The notes: generated by a model not told the origin, from the letters alone. DNA of 64,000 nucleotides from Sclerurus mexicanus (GCA_013396755.1 VWZF01006750.1:3203837-3267836), one strand, 5' to 3'. Shown: positions 13,801 through 28,546, counted from the stretch's first letter. Made by a program: numbers and translations.

Positions 13801-15365
13801 TCCAGTTTCTCTGTTCAACCATTACTTTTGCTAATGTAATGAGTTACTTTCTCACCAGTGCTAAGTTCTGTGTATCCATCCAGATCCTCCTGTGGCCCAA
13901 TATCTGACAAATAATCCCTTTTTTCCTCTACCTGAGCTCTGATAACTATAGCAGGAAATCAAAAATGAGTGCCTATGATCCCTATGATTCCACCAGGGGA
14001 CAACATATGACCTTGGGAATTCATTTAAGTCTCCTGACGCTATGGATTCCCTAAGCATTAAGTGGAAATGGCATTTACTTTCCACTGAGAGATGCTAATA
14101 GTTAAATATTGCTTCAAAGATCTTCACATAAAAAGACCCATATATGTGCAAATTTTTATGCTTCTTTCTGCTTTCCTATAGCTTCAAGATATAATAATAC
14201 ACTGAAAAGCTGAAATTTTCTTATGAAATAAAATTGTACTTGGAAATGTCAGGCCTGCACAGACTAATGATCCAGAAGTTGCTAAAGGCAGTGTATCAGA
14301 AGAAGATGTAATCCAGTTTCTCCAGGTACTGAACACTGCAACGAAGAAGATACTCACTTACCAGAACCACCCATAACCATTTCCCCCATATACTAAGAAC
14401 TGTAATCAGTACTTAAACAGTGTCAGAAGCAGTCTCTGAGGGGCAGTTTGGTACATCCACATTGACTTGGATAACAGCAGTGGTGGGCTACTTTTCCCCC
14501 CTACTTCACTCTGTGGACTGAAGGCAAAGGCGATAGCCTGGATGAAGCATATTTCTATGTTTACATGGCAATCACACAGAAGAAATTCCAGCACAGCAAC
14601 TGTAAAACTTTTTTACATGCATCTAACACAAACCAATATAAACCAGGTTGACATAACACATTCAGAATGAAAAAGGCTCATGAGATTAGTACATGTGTTC
14701 ACCTAAATGCCAGATTGCAGATACTGCACTTATAAAAAGTTTGCTTGTTTTTTCACACTTCACACACATCCTGATTTAGGAATCAATACTAGAGTGAAGT
14801 ACAAATACTACAAAGGTGCAGTACATAAAATTAATTTAGTATTTTTAGTCCTGATAGAAACAAAGTATCAGTAGCATCTCTAGAGATGTCACTTTTGTAG
14901 CCCAAGAGATTGATCAGTATTGGGATAAGCATCTGTGCTTTTGGGTATTAATAGGGGTCTTTCCACCAAAACATCAAATGTTGTTTTCCCATCAGTGTCC
15001 AAATTTACTTTCTTTTTCTTTAGGAAATGGCTTCTGTGACAGCAAGAGTTAAGTTATGCTGACTCTCTATAACAAATGGATTAAATCTTGCCTCATTTTC
15101 CTGCTCATGAAGTTCAGTCTATCTCATTAACGTTTTCCAAAAGAAACAAGGACAATTCAAATAAGAGCAACATGAAGTGTTTTGAATGCAGTTTCTAGAA
15201 AAGTGAATAATTCAATGTCTCAAAGAAAATGAATGTCTATGTAAGAAACGAAGTGGATTACAAATACAAGATGTTTCTCCTTCACTGAAAATTAAATTAA
15301 AAGAAGGACCCAGAGCTGAGAGAAACCTTCCCTTAGGATCTGCTCCTCCTACTCCAAACCCTTAC

Positions 15366-15532
15366 CTTTGTGAGAAAACATCTCGGTAGGGGCTGCCATG
15401 CTGCAGTGCGATCCCATATCCTCTGTCCGCCACAGTGTTCCCGACTGTGTAAAAAGAGCACTCTGCGTCGTTGATGGCCACATACTCCAGCACTGCTGCA
15501 TCCCAAACAAAGGCATAGTTTCCATATTTCAC
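15366..15532 (-). CDS. GRID2: GRID2 exon C: second part of ligand-binding segment S2
   Basis: This 167-nt exon holds 55 codons plus the first two bases (AG) of an Arg codon. The peptide starts VKYGNYAFVWDAAVLEYV, continues AINDAECSFYTVGNTVADRG, and ends YGIALQHGSPYRDVFSQ. The Trp-Asp pair in FVWDAA (15500-15505) corresponds to W741-D742 of mammalian GluD2, where the Asp binds the amino group of D-serine or glycine. The Cys in AECS (TGC, 15458-15460) is the conserved S2 cysteine expected to pair with the QCDL cysteine of the next exon, which lies beyond the window. RGYGIALQHGSPYRD is a strong receptor-family signature. Both splice sites are good: the acceptor is TTTTCTGCAG and the donor is CAAAG|GTAAGG. 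The pair Ala-Glu after IND, where I recall Pro-Asp in mammals, is a conservative-position difference and not a defect. Confidence 0.96.
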
Positions 15533-18500
15533 CTGCAGAAAACAGAGGAAAAGCTCAGACTACGGACTGCCAAGTCCAAAAGGAGGCCAGTGCACCTAAA
15601 AATGTGGCAGTTTCAGCACAGTCTGTTCTTTAAGGATAGTGAAGTTTGGGTCCCCAACTGCTGCTAGAATAAAAGGTGCAGTCACTGGGGCCATGCAGCG
15701 CTTTGGCTGAGCCCCTCAGCTAAAGGTGAAGAAACGTGACCTGAAGACAACATGCCATCAGTGAAACAGCACAGTGGAGGAAATCTGGACTGTCCCTCTT
15801 CAGGGAACAAAGGAAACATCAGGGTCCCTCCACTGAGGCTAAATTCCACATGAAACCCCTCATTGATTCTTCTTTGAGCCTTAAAAGCATCCATTTAGAG
15901 GGAAAGTAGATATTCACATTGGGAGAAGCATGGGAGGGTAGGCATGGCTATTCAGATGATTAGCCACAGTCCACATTTCAGTCATACTTCCAGTTGCAAT
16001 AGATTTCATGAACACCCATTTATCTTATGGATTCTGAGGGCAATATCATGCCAACTAGATTTTTTGGGGATTATTTTTCTCAGCATGAAGTGTTTTCACA
16101 TATTTGCAATGACTTTCATAGAGCAAGATCATGTAAGCCATTTTAGCTGTTTGACTAAGATAAATCCAACTAGCTCATTATAATGAAAATCTTTTAAAGT
16201 GAAATTTTCCTATTCATTCACATTTGAAATAAATCCAAAATTTTTTTTGTTTAAACTTATGTGTTGTATACAAAATTTCAGCATTTATTCAGAAGCAAGC
16301 CTTTAAAACCAGAAATTCAATCTAAAGAAATCCTTCCTTATTTCAGTGAATTTATACTTTCCAGTCAAATCATGTTTTTCTGAAAAAAATAATAATCTCT
16401 AGCTGCTCTACCAGACCTGGATCTTTTATGAGTTTTCTGTTTCGTTGGTCTCTATGTCAGACCTGAAGAATCACATTGCTTTTTTCCTGACCCACTGCTT
16501 GGCTTCACTCAGCGCTTTCCTTATGCTGTATTAGCCAACTAAACTGTAAAACTAGGCTGAATCCATTGACTTTGTACATCTAATGGGAATAAATACATGA
16601 CAGCTAAGTGAAAAGTAAACAAAACACAAAAAGGCCATGTGGGGCCAGACAATCCAGGGAGAATTCAAAACCAAGTCAGCATATCAAAGTAAGCAATGTC
16701 AGTACATCATTTAGATTAGGCTTTGACAATGTAGATTATGTTTTTAAAGACTGTTTACATATAAAACTTACTGAAGCAAGCCACACCGTCTGTTTGCTCA
16801 CAAGACGTAGTGCGCAAGGAACAATTGCTTTTGGAACATATTGGTTTTTACTGCAGGCCTGGCAAGGGAATATTTCCTATTTCCGTCTGTAGGCATGGTA
16901 GTGGGAGGACTTGGCCAGATGTTGGAGCAAAAAGGGAGCCATATTATCTGTGGACTCCACGACTCGCAGGATAAAGAAAATTATTTTCAGAGTGCACACA
17001 CACACTGTACTGGGTCAGTTTTAATCTTCAGGCTCTGAAAATAGCCAAGAAGGGTTTTTCTTTCTTCCCCATGGAGGTTTAGGTCTATCTAAACAGCCAG
17101 GGAACAAGGGATACAAGTGAATTTGCGGTGAACAAACTATACAACTTGTATGCTTGTCTTATAGGCACTAGCACTCACAGAGCTCTTCCTAGCATGGGTT
17201 ATTCTGATCTTCCTACATGCACCACTTGAGTAAGAAATAGCATGACTGAGAAAAAAGCCCTTCTTAGGAGAATGTAAAAGGATAATGACTCAGCCTGAAA
17301 AAGGATCATGATGTGCAGAGAACAAGGGAGGGAAATAGGAGACAAAAGCACAAGATCAGAAGTGGGGAAATGAATCCTGAAAAGGATCAGATGGACTGTC
17401 TGAACAAAGGAATTCAGGAAAAGTGGGGTTCACAAAACAAGTAGTTTTACATGTGGGAGATAACCTTTGAGGTGATGGAAAGAGCAGAGGGTTATGTTTT
17501 GACACCTGCTTTTGTCCTAACCCACGCTTTTAACATCCTAGTGCATTGAATTCACCTAAGTGCCTGTAAAGAGACTTATCAGCTGCTCAGCTGGTCAGGA
17601 AAAATTCTCTTGATTTGGCTGCCTTGCTGTAAAACAACTCACAATGAGAATATATAAAAGAGGTAAAAGCACTTACTGTCAATAATATCTGTGATGAAGT
17701 GGTATATATAAGATACTTAGAGCAGACCTGATAATATCACAGTTCAGGCTCCTATGAAGATATTACTTTTCATAGATAAGATCACAGTAAGCCTCAGTTA
17801 AACCGTAAGGGGCGCAAAAGAGATTGAAGAGTCAGAAGGGATCATTCCAGTCATCTACCTTCAACACGTGGTTGCTCCATGCATTAAAATACATCCTTTT
17901 AACATTTTTGCCTTATTCATTTACAAATCTAATGAATTCAAATCCATGGAACAAACCTAAGTAGCAATTGTCATGCATGCAATCATGGAACTACTTCCTG
18001 GTCTAACATTTTTCCTTGCTATTTAATGTATTTATTTTTACTATTTTTTTAATAACTTTCTGACATCATTCCTAGGTATTTTTGCTTTTCACTTCTAAAT
18101 ACTCACACTTCAGTGTTGACAACTTTCAATTATTGATGGATATTTTTATTACTTAGCTGGGCTGGATACAGCTTTCTTTAATCTTTCCTTGCAAATCCAT
18201 CAGTTCAGTCCTCCCGTTAGCAGTGACACTACTTTTGCACTGTCTCCAATTCTCTATTTTTATGTATGGGAAAAACACCTTTCTCACTAAGAGAGAATCA
18301 GTTATCTGGCAGCTCTGGAGGTATATGATTTTCTTTTTAGCACACTCTTCTTCTGAGAATCATTGTCTAAACTATCTGCCTATGGATCTTTCACACAGCT
18401 CAAGACAGGTTTTAGCTTAAAGAACTACAAATAAAATTTTGCTGGAGTATAGTATATCTGGAACACTGCTGATATTTCACAGATTTGCACCTACAAACAA

Positions 18501-18572
18501 GGAGTAGCTATGTATTCTCTCTGTAAAATGACAAAGGAATTCCAGAACAAAATGTCAATTAAAAACTTACAT

Positions 18573-18594
18573 CCTTCTCTCTCTCCCTCTCTCT
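18573..18594. repeat. (TC)n-rich short run
   Basis: CT-rich sequence with two interruptions. Simple sequence. Confidence 0.8.
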
Positions 18595-20217
18595 ATGGGA
18601 AGCATGTATTTTGTAGCTTTCTAATAGCTATGCTGAAGACTTCTACTTTGGGCTTCAAAATGAACAGCAAAAAGTCCAGCTCTGCATTATGAGAAAAAGT
18701 TAAGGAGCTTACATTCAGCCAATTATGGGGGCTAAATGAAAGCAAAATCTCCTTGGAGAAAGAAATGGTTCCTTGTAATCCATGCAACTCACTACTCTCA
18801 GAAGAACTGCATCCCTGATTCTACATTTTCCTCATCATTATATTGGCATTTTGTGTAGAGGTAATAACATTTCAGGATGGTGGCAAATCTGAATGCTGCT
18901 CACACATGACCACACAGCCCAGGATCACCAGGGAAGCATTTGTAGGAGGGCAGCATATTATCATTCAGCAGCAACCCCAGCTTTCCAGTCCACCAGGGCA
19001 TGGAGAGCTGACACTTCAGACTCCTTCCCTGTGACATTCTGCCTGTCAGTATGGCAGAGGCTAAAAAGATTTTTTGAGTATCTGATATGTATTGTCTAAA
19101 AAAACACAGGCAAAATTGAATCTGTTAGTTGTTCATCAGGGTATTTTGAACCCATGCACTACACTGGTCATTAAGTGAAACAGGGAGCTATGGTACCATA
19201 CAGAAATGCTTGATTTGACTTCATGGTTCTGTGAGCAATTCTGAAGGAGCTACTGTAAAAAGAGTTGCTACATGGAATAAGGGTCATCAGCACAAAGATG
19301 TTAAAACTATTTCTCTAAGGCTGTTATATTTCTATTTTCAATCACTGAACATTAGAATAGTTTTATTCGCTGAAGCCCTGTCTGTAGGTATTAGTTAAAA
19401 TTTATCCTTGATGAGTCCACCAAAAACCAGTTGAGTTATATGAGGAAAACATTTAAAGCTATTAAACTGTTGCATTTGCACATTTATGTCAACATGGATG
19501 TGGATAGTATTTCTTCTTACAGCTAACCCATTCACACAGAGTAAGCTGAATAATGCATTTGTGTACAACCCTGGCATTCTAAAAGCACATTTCTAGGTCT
19601 AGCAAGTGATATATTTCAGAAAAAATAATTGTAAGTAAACAACAACCAATTACTGCAATTTTTCATATTTGAATTCTTGGATAGTATATTTTCTGTATTT
19701 TAAATTCCTCTATAAAAGAAATACAAAGAATTCTCATGAAAGAAAAAACTTACACAATAGATTTCAGGTTAAAAAGAACTGGCAGTTGTTTTTCCTGCAG
19801 ATCTCTTTTAAATATTTCATCATACATAACATGTATTAGCTTTTACAAAAACAACAGGACTTTCAAGGCCAGGAAAATCTCAAATTTCAACTGATTAAAA
19901 TGATAATAATTTTCTGGAAGAAAATCTGAAGATTATTAGATACTCCTGATGAAGCCCATTTTCTGAACACCCTGTGCCTACACCTAGGAGACACAGGGGT
20001 GATGCTTTTTCTGCTCCTTTCCATTACAATTCAGGTGCCATCCTTCCTCTCTAACTTCTGTACACCTCTCCCTGCCTATGAAGTTGTCAGCTGTGTTTTA
20101 GCCAAGAACACATGGACAGAAACAGACTCTTCCACAGCACAGCAGCGGTGGCTCCAGCTCTGACCTAATACCAGTTAAGGACTGATTAATCACCTGCTCC
20201 ATACAGCACTTTGAGGG

Positions 20218-20255
20218 TCATGTTCTCCAATACGGACTCTCATGTTCTCCAATAC
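20218..20255. repeat. Short tandem duplication, 22-bp period
   Basis: The 16-mer TCATGTTCTCCAATAC occurs at 20218-20233 and again at 20240-20255, separated by GGACTC. It is a local duplication rather than a known repeat. Confidence 0.9.
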
Positions 20256-23200
20256 TCCACTGCACTGACTACGTAGGGGAAAAAATCACGCTCAAATGCT
20301 GCTAGCTAAACCTACACCCATCAGTGTGGACCTGAGACTTTGGTATATATAAATACCTAAATTAAATTTGGGATTTTTGACTTAATCTTTCCAAACTCAA
20401 TAAGTGTGCTGTAGCTACAGCCTGCAGAGGGCTGTGCTCCATTCTCCAAAACAGCCTCACCAAGGATGCTATTACATGAGGAATGAAGAAGAGGGAAGAA
20501 AATTGAATGAACCTTTGCAAATATGAGTGAGAGCTAGTATACATAATGTGGATATTGTACTCCAAAATGGGAAAAGGCAAAGATAAAATCAGCAGTGGAA
20601 GCTTAAATCTAGATTTTCACATTGTCAGATGTTGGCAAACAGCTTGATGGCATTCACAAGGGATGTTTTTTTTCCCAGTAGAAGGAAATGGAAACACTTT
20701 GATCTCCATAATCCTCTTGCAAGATGTCAATGAGGTTGCTGTTTATCGGACTGAAGGAGAAGTCAGATCTTCTGCCTTCGCAGAAATTCTCATTTGCTAA
20801 TTTGTTTTCTCAAGGGACAAAGGTTTCAAGTCCTGGTTTTGTTCACAAAGGGCACAAATTTAGTTAATTTCTATCTGGATGCCAGTGAAATAAAATCTCA
20901 CATTTCAGCTCTGTTGAATAGATCCCACTAATTTACGGTTCTCTCAAAAGTAATCTTTCTGTATACCCAAAGTACAATTTTGGAGCTTCTTGCCCCACAC
21001 TCCCTTGCAGGCCAGCACGTGTGGCTGATCTGCATAACTTAAGAGTGCAACGCAGTCATGCACTCAGAGAATCTGAATCTGACTGACAGCTCTCTACAGT
21101 GCATGACAGGAGCTGGATTCCCACGGTGGTATTAGATCACAGAATAAAAATTCATATCTATATATAGAACTCCATTCATCAAGACAAGCAGCTAATTAAA
21201 TAATAATAAAAAAACCCCTTTTGGATGTCATTTTGCAGGGTCTATAGATAGTTATTTAAATTCAAGGGGCACTATTTGACAAACAGTGAAAGTTATTCTT
21301 TGTACTTATTCAAACAGAAAAGTGTGGAATAGTTTCTAAAACCATTATTAAGCAAGTGCCCAGGAGTGAACAGCAGCAGGAAATGAAACACCAGGAAGCT
21401 TAGGGGAAGAAAGAAGAGGTTAGAAATCCCAGCCTCATCTTCTCTTCAGCATGAAGTTTATCTTACTTTACACTGTAATATCAGCTTGAATGGCATGTCT
21501 ATTTGTTCCACATAAAACTTAATCAGGAAAAGCATTAATTCCTCATATGCAACCTGCTGTCAACTTCTTGAGAAGAGTCTTATGATCACATGTTCACTTG
21601 TTACACTGGGCAGACCTTGAATAATTCATCCAGAGTAAGAGTTACTCAAGTATGAGAGCCCTGAAATGAGAGGGCACCTTGGTGCCAGAATTTTTCCAGT
21701 GCTCAGTGACTTCACATTTTGCCATTGTAATTAAGTGCATCTTGTAAGTTACAAGAAAGAAAATAACAAGCAGAGAAAACAGTGGAGACCAATGGAAGGT
21801 ACAACATATCTGAGGGAGGTAGGAGAATGAAACCAGAGGCTTCTTTGGGTGATCACAGCAAAGCAGTAAAAACAGCTGCAGATTATGCTGATCACTGACA
21901 TGCAGCTGAACCACAGGTTCTCTTCTGCAAATATTAATCTCAGATGGAAAACAAACAGTAGGAAAAGACAACAGAAAAAAAAAATGTCAGCAAAACAGAC
22001 CTTTGAATGGTAAGGAAGTTTTTGGTTTGTATTTTTTTTTTTTTAATGCTAGCTTCTCATTTATTTTGTGACAACTTAGTGTTTCAGATAGCAATGCCTA
22101 CTATTTTAAGGGTATCATTAGTGAAGGTCATATACAGAAATTACGTGAAAGCACTTCAGGTTCCTCAGAAAATTAGATCTGTGGTAACCAAGTGGTAGTC
22201 TCTATAATAAGGTAAATTTAAACCAAATGCTGATAAAGTGATTCCCCTCTTCTGATAAATTTTTGTGGCAGTTAATTCTCCATAAAAGAGCATTTAAATG
22301 AGGAAATGTACATGGATCAATACTTTACACTTGGGTGAAAAAGTAAAATTTTGTGGATTAAGGTATCCAGAAAAAGTTAAACAGAGATGAATATAGAGAA
22401 GCAGTATCTCTCTTTAAATTAAATCAATCCAGTATGACACTCACTGAAGGGTTCTTGTCACATTCTTTAGAATAAAAGCAGAGTCAATCTAACTGCAATT
22501 CTTGGGCGTCATTCCTTATTCAAAGACACACTTACTGAATATCAACTGCAAGGATAGAAAAATGATTAAAAGTAAAAAAAAAAGACTACTCATCAAAACC
22601 ATTCATCATCTGAAAAAGAACTTTAACCACAAGAAAAGTCTTTGCAAAACTACCAGTGATACTGAAAAATCCTTCAGTAAAAGCTCATTTGAAATAATAG
22701 TTTCATCTTAGAAACTTATTTTAAAGAAAATGACATCTTTCATTTTTTCACATTCCTTGTACATGAGTCCTGACTTTCATAGTGGTAATAGGATGTCCCA
22801 CTACTCACACAAAAGAATTTTACTATCTTCTTTTCCCTTTTTGATATGCATCTCCTGCCCAAAGCTGGGTGGAGCCAGCTTGGCACTGCAAATCTAGACA
22901 CAATATCTTGAAGCTCCAAAAGAAATGCTTCCAGCTCCTCTTTTTCTCCCGTCTGAAATGATATTGCACAACAATTTAGCATGTTTCCCCTCATTTTGAT
23001 ACCCTGGAGGAGAAAAAAGGCACTAACTGCTGGCAACCTTCACAAGCCTGGGCTGGAACATGAAGGAAAAGGCTTGGATCATGAGGCTCAGTGCTTCCAC
23101 ATCAGTTTGCTTTCATATAGACTGTGGTGCTCTCAAAAGCCACTTCTTCTTCTGGAAAACCTGCATGAAACCACCTATCATGTTCTTTAGCAGTGAATCT

Positions 23201-24502
23201 TCCACTTAAGTGCAGTGGTTTGTGTGGGACTGAGATTTTCACAACTCCCTCAGTTTTCTGCCTTTCAGTGACACTTGGCATTCCCTTTCCCTAAGAGTTC
23301 AGTAAGGGCTACCACAGGGTGGCTCTAAGTACTTCTTTCAGAAGACTGCAAGTTCAGTGCTGTTTCCATCAAAGCACTCTGGAAAGTTCCAGAGATATTT
23401 CTGGTCTATGGTATTTCCAGCTAAAGAAATAATTTTAAGCCTGATCAGGTCTTCTAGAGGCAGGTCAGTCTCCCCTTACCACACATCCCAGATGGCTGAT
23501 GCTGCACCAATAAACACTCCTGCATACTCAGGTATTCTTAAGAGGTGTTATTCCTCCAGCATGTGTGTTCCTAATGCCACCACACTGTCCCTCATTGCTG
23601 CCTTGTCACATCTTTGAAGACCCCACTGCTAAATGCATTTTCACTCTTGCAAGAAGGTGCTTTGAACCCACAGGAAAGAAAAACATTACATGTCTAAGAA
23701 GATTTTCTCATTCTTTTGCACTTTAGGACCCATGGAAAACATTAGGAGCTGTGGGAAGGGGAAGAAGAATAGTGCACTTGTATTTTGTACTCAGTTCAGA
23801 TTGCCTTCTTGCTATCACCATGCAGACAACTGAGAAAGATGACACGACAGAACAAATTGTCCCATAAAGTCCCTGTAAGTCTTAAAAGCTAGCTGCTCTC
23901 TGCTGCTGCCCTCCCTGCAGCAATCTTACAGCCCAATTTGTGCTCACAAACTAGGAACTCAAATCCCTTGCGTGAAACAGTTAACACAAAGAATGCTGTT
24001 ACAGTCATTCACAGTGCACAACTAAGACTGCCAGGCAGAGCAAGTCCAGGTAAAGGAGCAGGGACACAAGTTCTACATGTACAAAGGTAAATAAAGATGT
24101 AAACGCTGTTCAGAAGGAGTTTCAAGTCCAGACAGCACCCAAAACAGTGTAACATGCACCTGAGTACTGTCACATCCAACTAAGGATTTTATATGCTTAC
24201 TAAAACTCTAGTTTTAGATGATAGTGGGGCTTTTGCATCCTTAGAGAGTGAAATACTTACAGCTTTTGCCTTCAAGTGTACACAGACTAGTATAGTATAT
24301 CTCTGGCTACAGTTTGCACAGATATTTCCACTTATGCAAGGCTGTAACATTGATTTTGCACACCTTTGTAAACAACAAATGAAGTGCAACTCAAAGACTC
24401 CCATTAGATTTGCTTCTAATTGATCCTAACCTGCCCACACCACAGCTCAAATGTCAGAAGTCACTTTACAGTTGACAGAACTGAGAAACAGCCATCAAAC
24501 AT

Positions 24503-24580
24503 TAACAAAAAACCCCAACAAAACAAACAAAAAAAACCCCAAATCAAACCAAACCAAACAAAAAAAAAAAAGGGAAAAAA
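24503..24580. repeat. A-rich CAAAC/AAACC low-complexity tract
   Basis: About 78 bases composed of A with scattered C (AACAAAAAACCCC, CAAACCAAACC types), ending in an 11-A run. Simple low-complexity DNA; no telomeric TTAGGG register. Confidence 0.9.
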
Positions 24581-25413
24581 ATATTGTAAAACAATCCCTT
24601 GTGCTGGGGAAGTCATTCAGGACTGATATTTTTTTCATTAAAGATTTCTAAGCCCTTCTTTCTCCTGAAGCAGGAATCGATGGAAGTTTCTGGGCAGTCC
24701 ACTTGACACAAACTCATAGATGTAATGTTAAACAGGAAAATTTCGCTTGATGAAAGTGATAAATTGAGCTGGACAGAAACTAGTTACCTTTCTGCACAAG
24801 GAATTTCAAGATTTTGAATTAAAGTATCACAAACTTTGGGACCAAAACCAGTAAAAAAATTTCTAACTGAAGAATATTTTATTCCAAAAAGTTAACTTCA
24901 ACCTGAATGACTTTCCCTGCAATGGATTAGTATTTTCAAAATGAAAAAAAACAGTTTGATCAAAAAGAGGTAGTAGTTCAATATGGAAATATACCATGAA
25001 GATATTTTGACAATTTTAGTGCTTTTGAACATAAACAGTGTTTTATAAAAATACCTCCTTCCTTATACAACTTACTCTAATATTCCATAACTAATATTCA
25101 GTTCCTGTAATGACAATTCACTGATTCACTTGATCTATGTTTGTAGGCATCTTATAAAAATTTAAATATATATAAATAGACTCATTAATACAATAAGGAA
25201 TTGTATTTCCAGCTTCACTCTAGATTTTCCATAAATCTAATAAATCATGGAAACTCCGTATGTCTCTTTATGTATTGCCCCAGCCTCTCAAATTCAAACT
25301 TGGACAAAATCTGCTGAGAAATCTGATTATATCATAAAGAAGAACAGTTCCCTTGCTAAACATACAATGTAATTAGTCATTCAGTCTTATTTATTTTCTT
25401 AATTTGAGTTTGA

Positions 25414-25444
25414 TGTGTATACCCTGTGTCACTGGGTATACACA
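25414..25444. repeat. Perfect inverted repeat, 11-bp arms
   Basis: Arms TGTGTATACCC and GGGTATACACA flank a 9-nt loop. Next to it the 12-mer ATATAATACAAT is repeated directly at 25445-25456 and 25459-25470. Confidence 0.9.
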
Positions 25445-28400
25445 ATATAATACAATACATATAATACAATGGGGTTAAAATCAAGTACTCGTTCTAGTCC
25501 TACCACATTAATAAAAATGCCAAAGCATCCTTGAGATAAGTAATGAGAAAAGAGGAGTTAAAATATTTATAGAATGGAAATAATTTTAATCATAAAGATA
25601 CAATGCAACCAGCTGACTTGCCGCCTTAAAATGAAGTAGCATTTCACTTAGAATTAGGAGCATCAACTGAGATTTTCTTAGACAATGCACTTGCAAATCA
25701 GGTATTTGTGCATGCAATGTGGACAGCTAAGTGCCCAGCTAATCATGTGCATCAGTAAACATCTTACTTGAGTGAATGAAATAATTTCATTAGTTAGCAT
25801 CAAACAACGGGAAAGGAAAATGCAATAAAATCATAAAATCATGAACTTGATATTCTAGCATTTCACGCAATGTGTAGCAGGTATCACCTACAATCTCTGT
25901 GGGGATGGCTTGACTAAGGCCACTCCTTTGTTAGGAAATGTAATCTCATTCAGTGTTGTCTTATTTATTTTACTGAAAACCAAACTGGACCTTGTCTATG
26001 TAAAGAATGAATATCTAAACTGATGTTGCTTGTTCGTTACATTTATATCACAACATAACTTAAAAATAATTTTTCTTACAGGACTCTACCACGAGAGGGT
26101 TAGTACATTGGACACAAAAATACTAAAAGTGGGGAAGAACTGCAGTTTTTCTCTGGCTTTCAAAAATTAGAGACAAGCCATGATTCTTCATTGCACTGGG
26201 GAACACGTGAGCTGCCCGCACAGTGGCAAGGGCAGAGAAAGGCTTTAACTGCCCACCAGAGCAGAAATATAATAATTTTTCTTGCGCAGGTCTATATTAT
26301 TGGCACTCTCCTCATTCCTTCAGTATGGATTTTTAAATGGAAAACAGTGAACATAATTTTCTTCTTCACTTGTTAAGGGGGATATTAAAGGATGCTACAC
26401 AACTTCTGACACACTGGCCATATATGCCTGACCAAGTTTTCAGGAAAAACAGCTGCATGCCTGCATCTGTACCCAGAGCCCACACAAACAGCTCTGCAGC
26501 TGTGCAGTGCTCTGTGTGCAGACACAACTCCTTTTTGTGCTAAGTTCTATTAGAACACCATACACAATGCGACCGCACACACGTGGGTTCTTCTGCTGAA
26601 AATATGATCCCTGAAGACACAAATGGAAAAACATATTTCCTACGAATGGGCATCTATGTCAGGTCTAATATAACATCATTGTTGTTATATTGTTCATGTT
26701 AAATTTTTAGAAAAAGTTTCAGTCACAAGATGTACACAAGAAAGCAGAGTAAATACAATGCCAGAAAAATATATGCTCTTTTATCTTATGTATGACGTAT
26801 CTTTGAAGAGCATATTTTATTGTAGCTGAAGAAGATAAAACCACAATATCTTCTCTTGTCTCTTTTAAAACTTCCTTTTAGTTGTTTTTTTTCTTTTTGT
26901 CATATTTCAAATTACTTAGAGCTGAATAATGCAAGTACAATGGGAATCTAAGGCCCATCTACGCTTGGCAGCTAGTGAATAACTAACAGTCAGTTCAATG
27001 GGCTTACTCTGTACCTATGTGGGGCACACACCAGCACTTAGGTCTAGCAATGTATGAGCTGAACAAATGGAGAGATAAAACACAGACTGTAAAAATACGG
27101 CAGTAGCATAATCAAAAGTAATGAAATCTATCAATTGAGAATAATGTGATAAACATGAGATCAAAACTGCAGTCACAGAATGTACACAAAACTTGTCATG
27201 GTGTGTTAGAGACACCTCATAGCTTACAAATATATAGAATAATAATAACTAAAAGATACTGAAAGCTGTATAGAATGTGTGCAATATAAATCCTGAAAGG
27301 ATAAAATACAATTTGACACAGTATTGGTTAAAAAGTGTAACATGTAAAACTCTATGGGGACTGAAGACACTCTACCAGGCCTGTAACTACTATTAGAAAG
27401 AAATTCAAAACAAACCTTCTGCAAGCTTCTCTGTTATTTGGATGTGATTTGCCTTTGTTTAGATAGAAATGGATCTGGATGTTATATAATGTTATGTAAA
27501 GTAATTCTTGCTGTCATGAGATTTTTCCCTTCATGTAATTCTGTTCATGAGGTCTCGAACAGTCAAGTCAGCTTCCAAAGTGGTGGATTTAAACACAAAT
27601 TGAGCCAAAGTCTACCACTGACTGTTTTCAATGGATGCCAAATTTGAGCTAATGATTTCTCATGTTGGATGTAGGGAGAAATTACTTCTGAAAATATGAG
27701 AAAGGGTGTGATAGATATGAGAGCCTTTGATGGGATGTTCTAGGAAACGAGAAGCCACCTGATCAGAGGCCAAATTGGGCAACTCAAGATTGGGAAAAAC
27801 AGGGCACCAGTTTGGGAGGGGAGACATACAGCAAGAAGGGTAGTAAAATCCATCAGATACAAAGAATTTACGTGATCTTTAGTTAAATGCTTGGCTGATG
27901 CTTCCACTCCACAAAATCACTATAGTGTCTGATAATGTGAGGATGAATTCAGAAGCATAATTCTCTAAATCAAGATCTCTATTGGCATCTATAGAATGAC
28001 AAAAAAATACCCTGAGTATTTTCCACAACTGCTGTCATTCACAAATGTATGTTATATGACATTGTATCAGCCAGAATTTTGGTATGAGCTCTTTTGAATA
28101 CTTCTGGGTTTGCCTACTTTGATTCTCCTCTGAAATCTTGTATTGTTCTGCTCTCTTTGTTGTGTTCCATCTGCTGTTCACTTTGTTAAATCCAAAATGA
28201 TTTAATGATTGCTCTAATCAAGAATAAGATGCTGTTTAAAGAAAACCATCTCCTTCATTTAGCGTTCAGCACAACCATAGCATAATCAAAGATGTTCAAT
28301 TTAATAATAGCATAATCTGAAGGACTAAAATCACTTTGCAAACATTCATTAACTGATGCTCACATATTCCTTTTGTGAGAAAACACTCCTGCCTTTGCTG

Positions 28401-28546
28401 TTTACAACGGCCTGATGTGCACCTATGTTATTGTGTGTTACCTCCTGACTGTGCTGTGAACCACATTTGGACTCCAAGAGAGATTCATATAACAACTTGT
28501 GTGTAAAGATATGATTTGAGCAAAATTTTAGCATTTGAGGCCAAAA

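Larger units (their letters stand above)
1..15365 (-). other. GRID2: GRID2 intron downstream of second S2 exon (5' part only)
   Basis: At least 15.4 kb of noncoding DNA following a strong donor (GTAAGG). The next exon, which should encode ILELQQ...KWWP and M4, was not found, so it lies beyond the left edge. It contains a minus-strand CR1 3' end (6838-7102), a (TCCC)n microsatellite (10845-10875), a GAAAA-rich run (1177-1199) and a short AT palindrome at 4375-4390. The segment 6000-6530 is less AT-rich than its surroundings and holds the longest open frame of the window, but I could not assign it to anything. Confidence 0.85.

Noticed and set aside
24503..24580. AAACCCC-like tract as interstitial telomeric repeat
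   Set aside because: No CCCTAA register; only A-rich low complexity.
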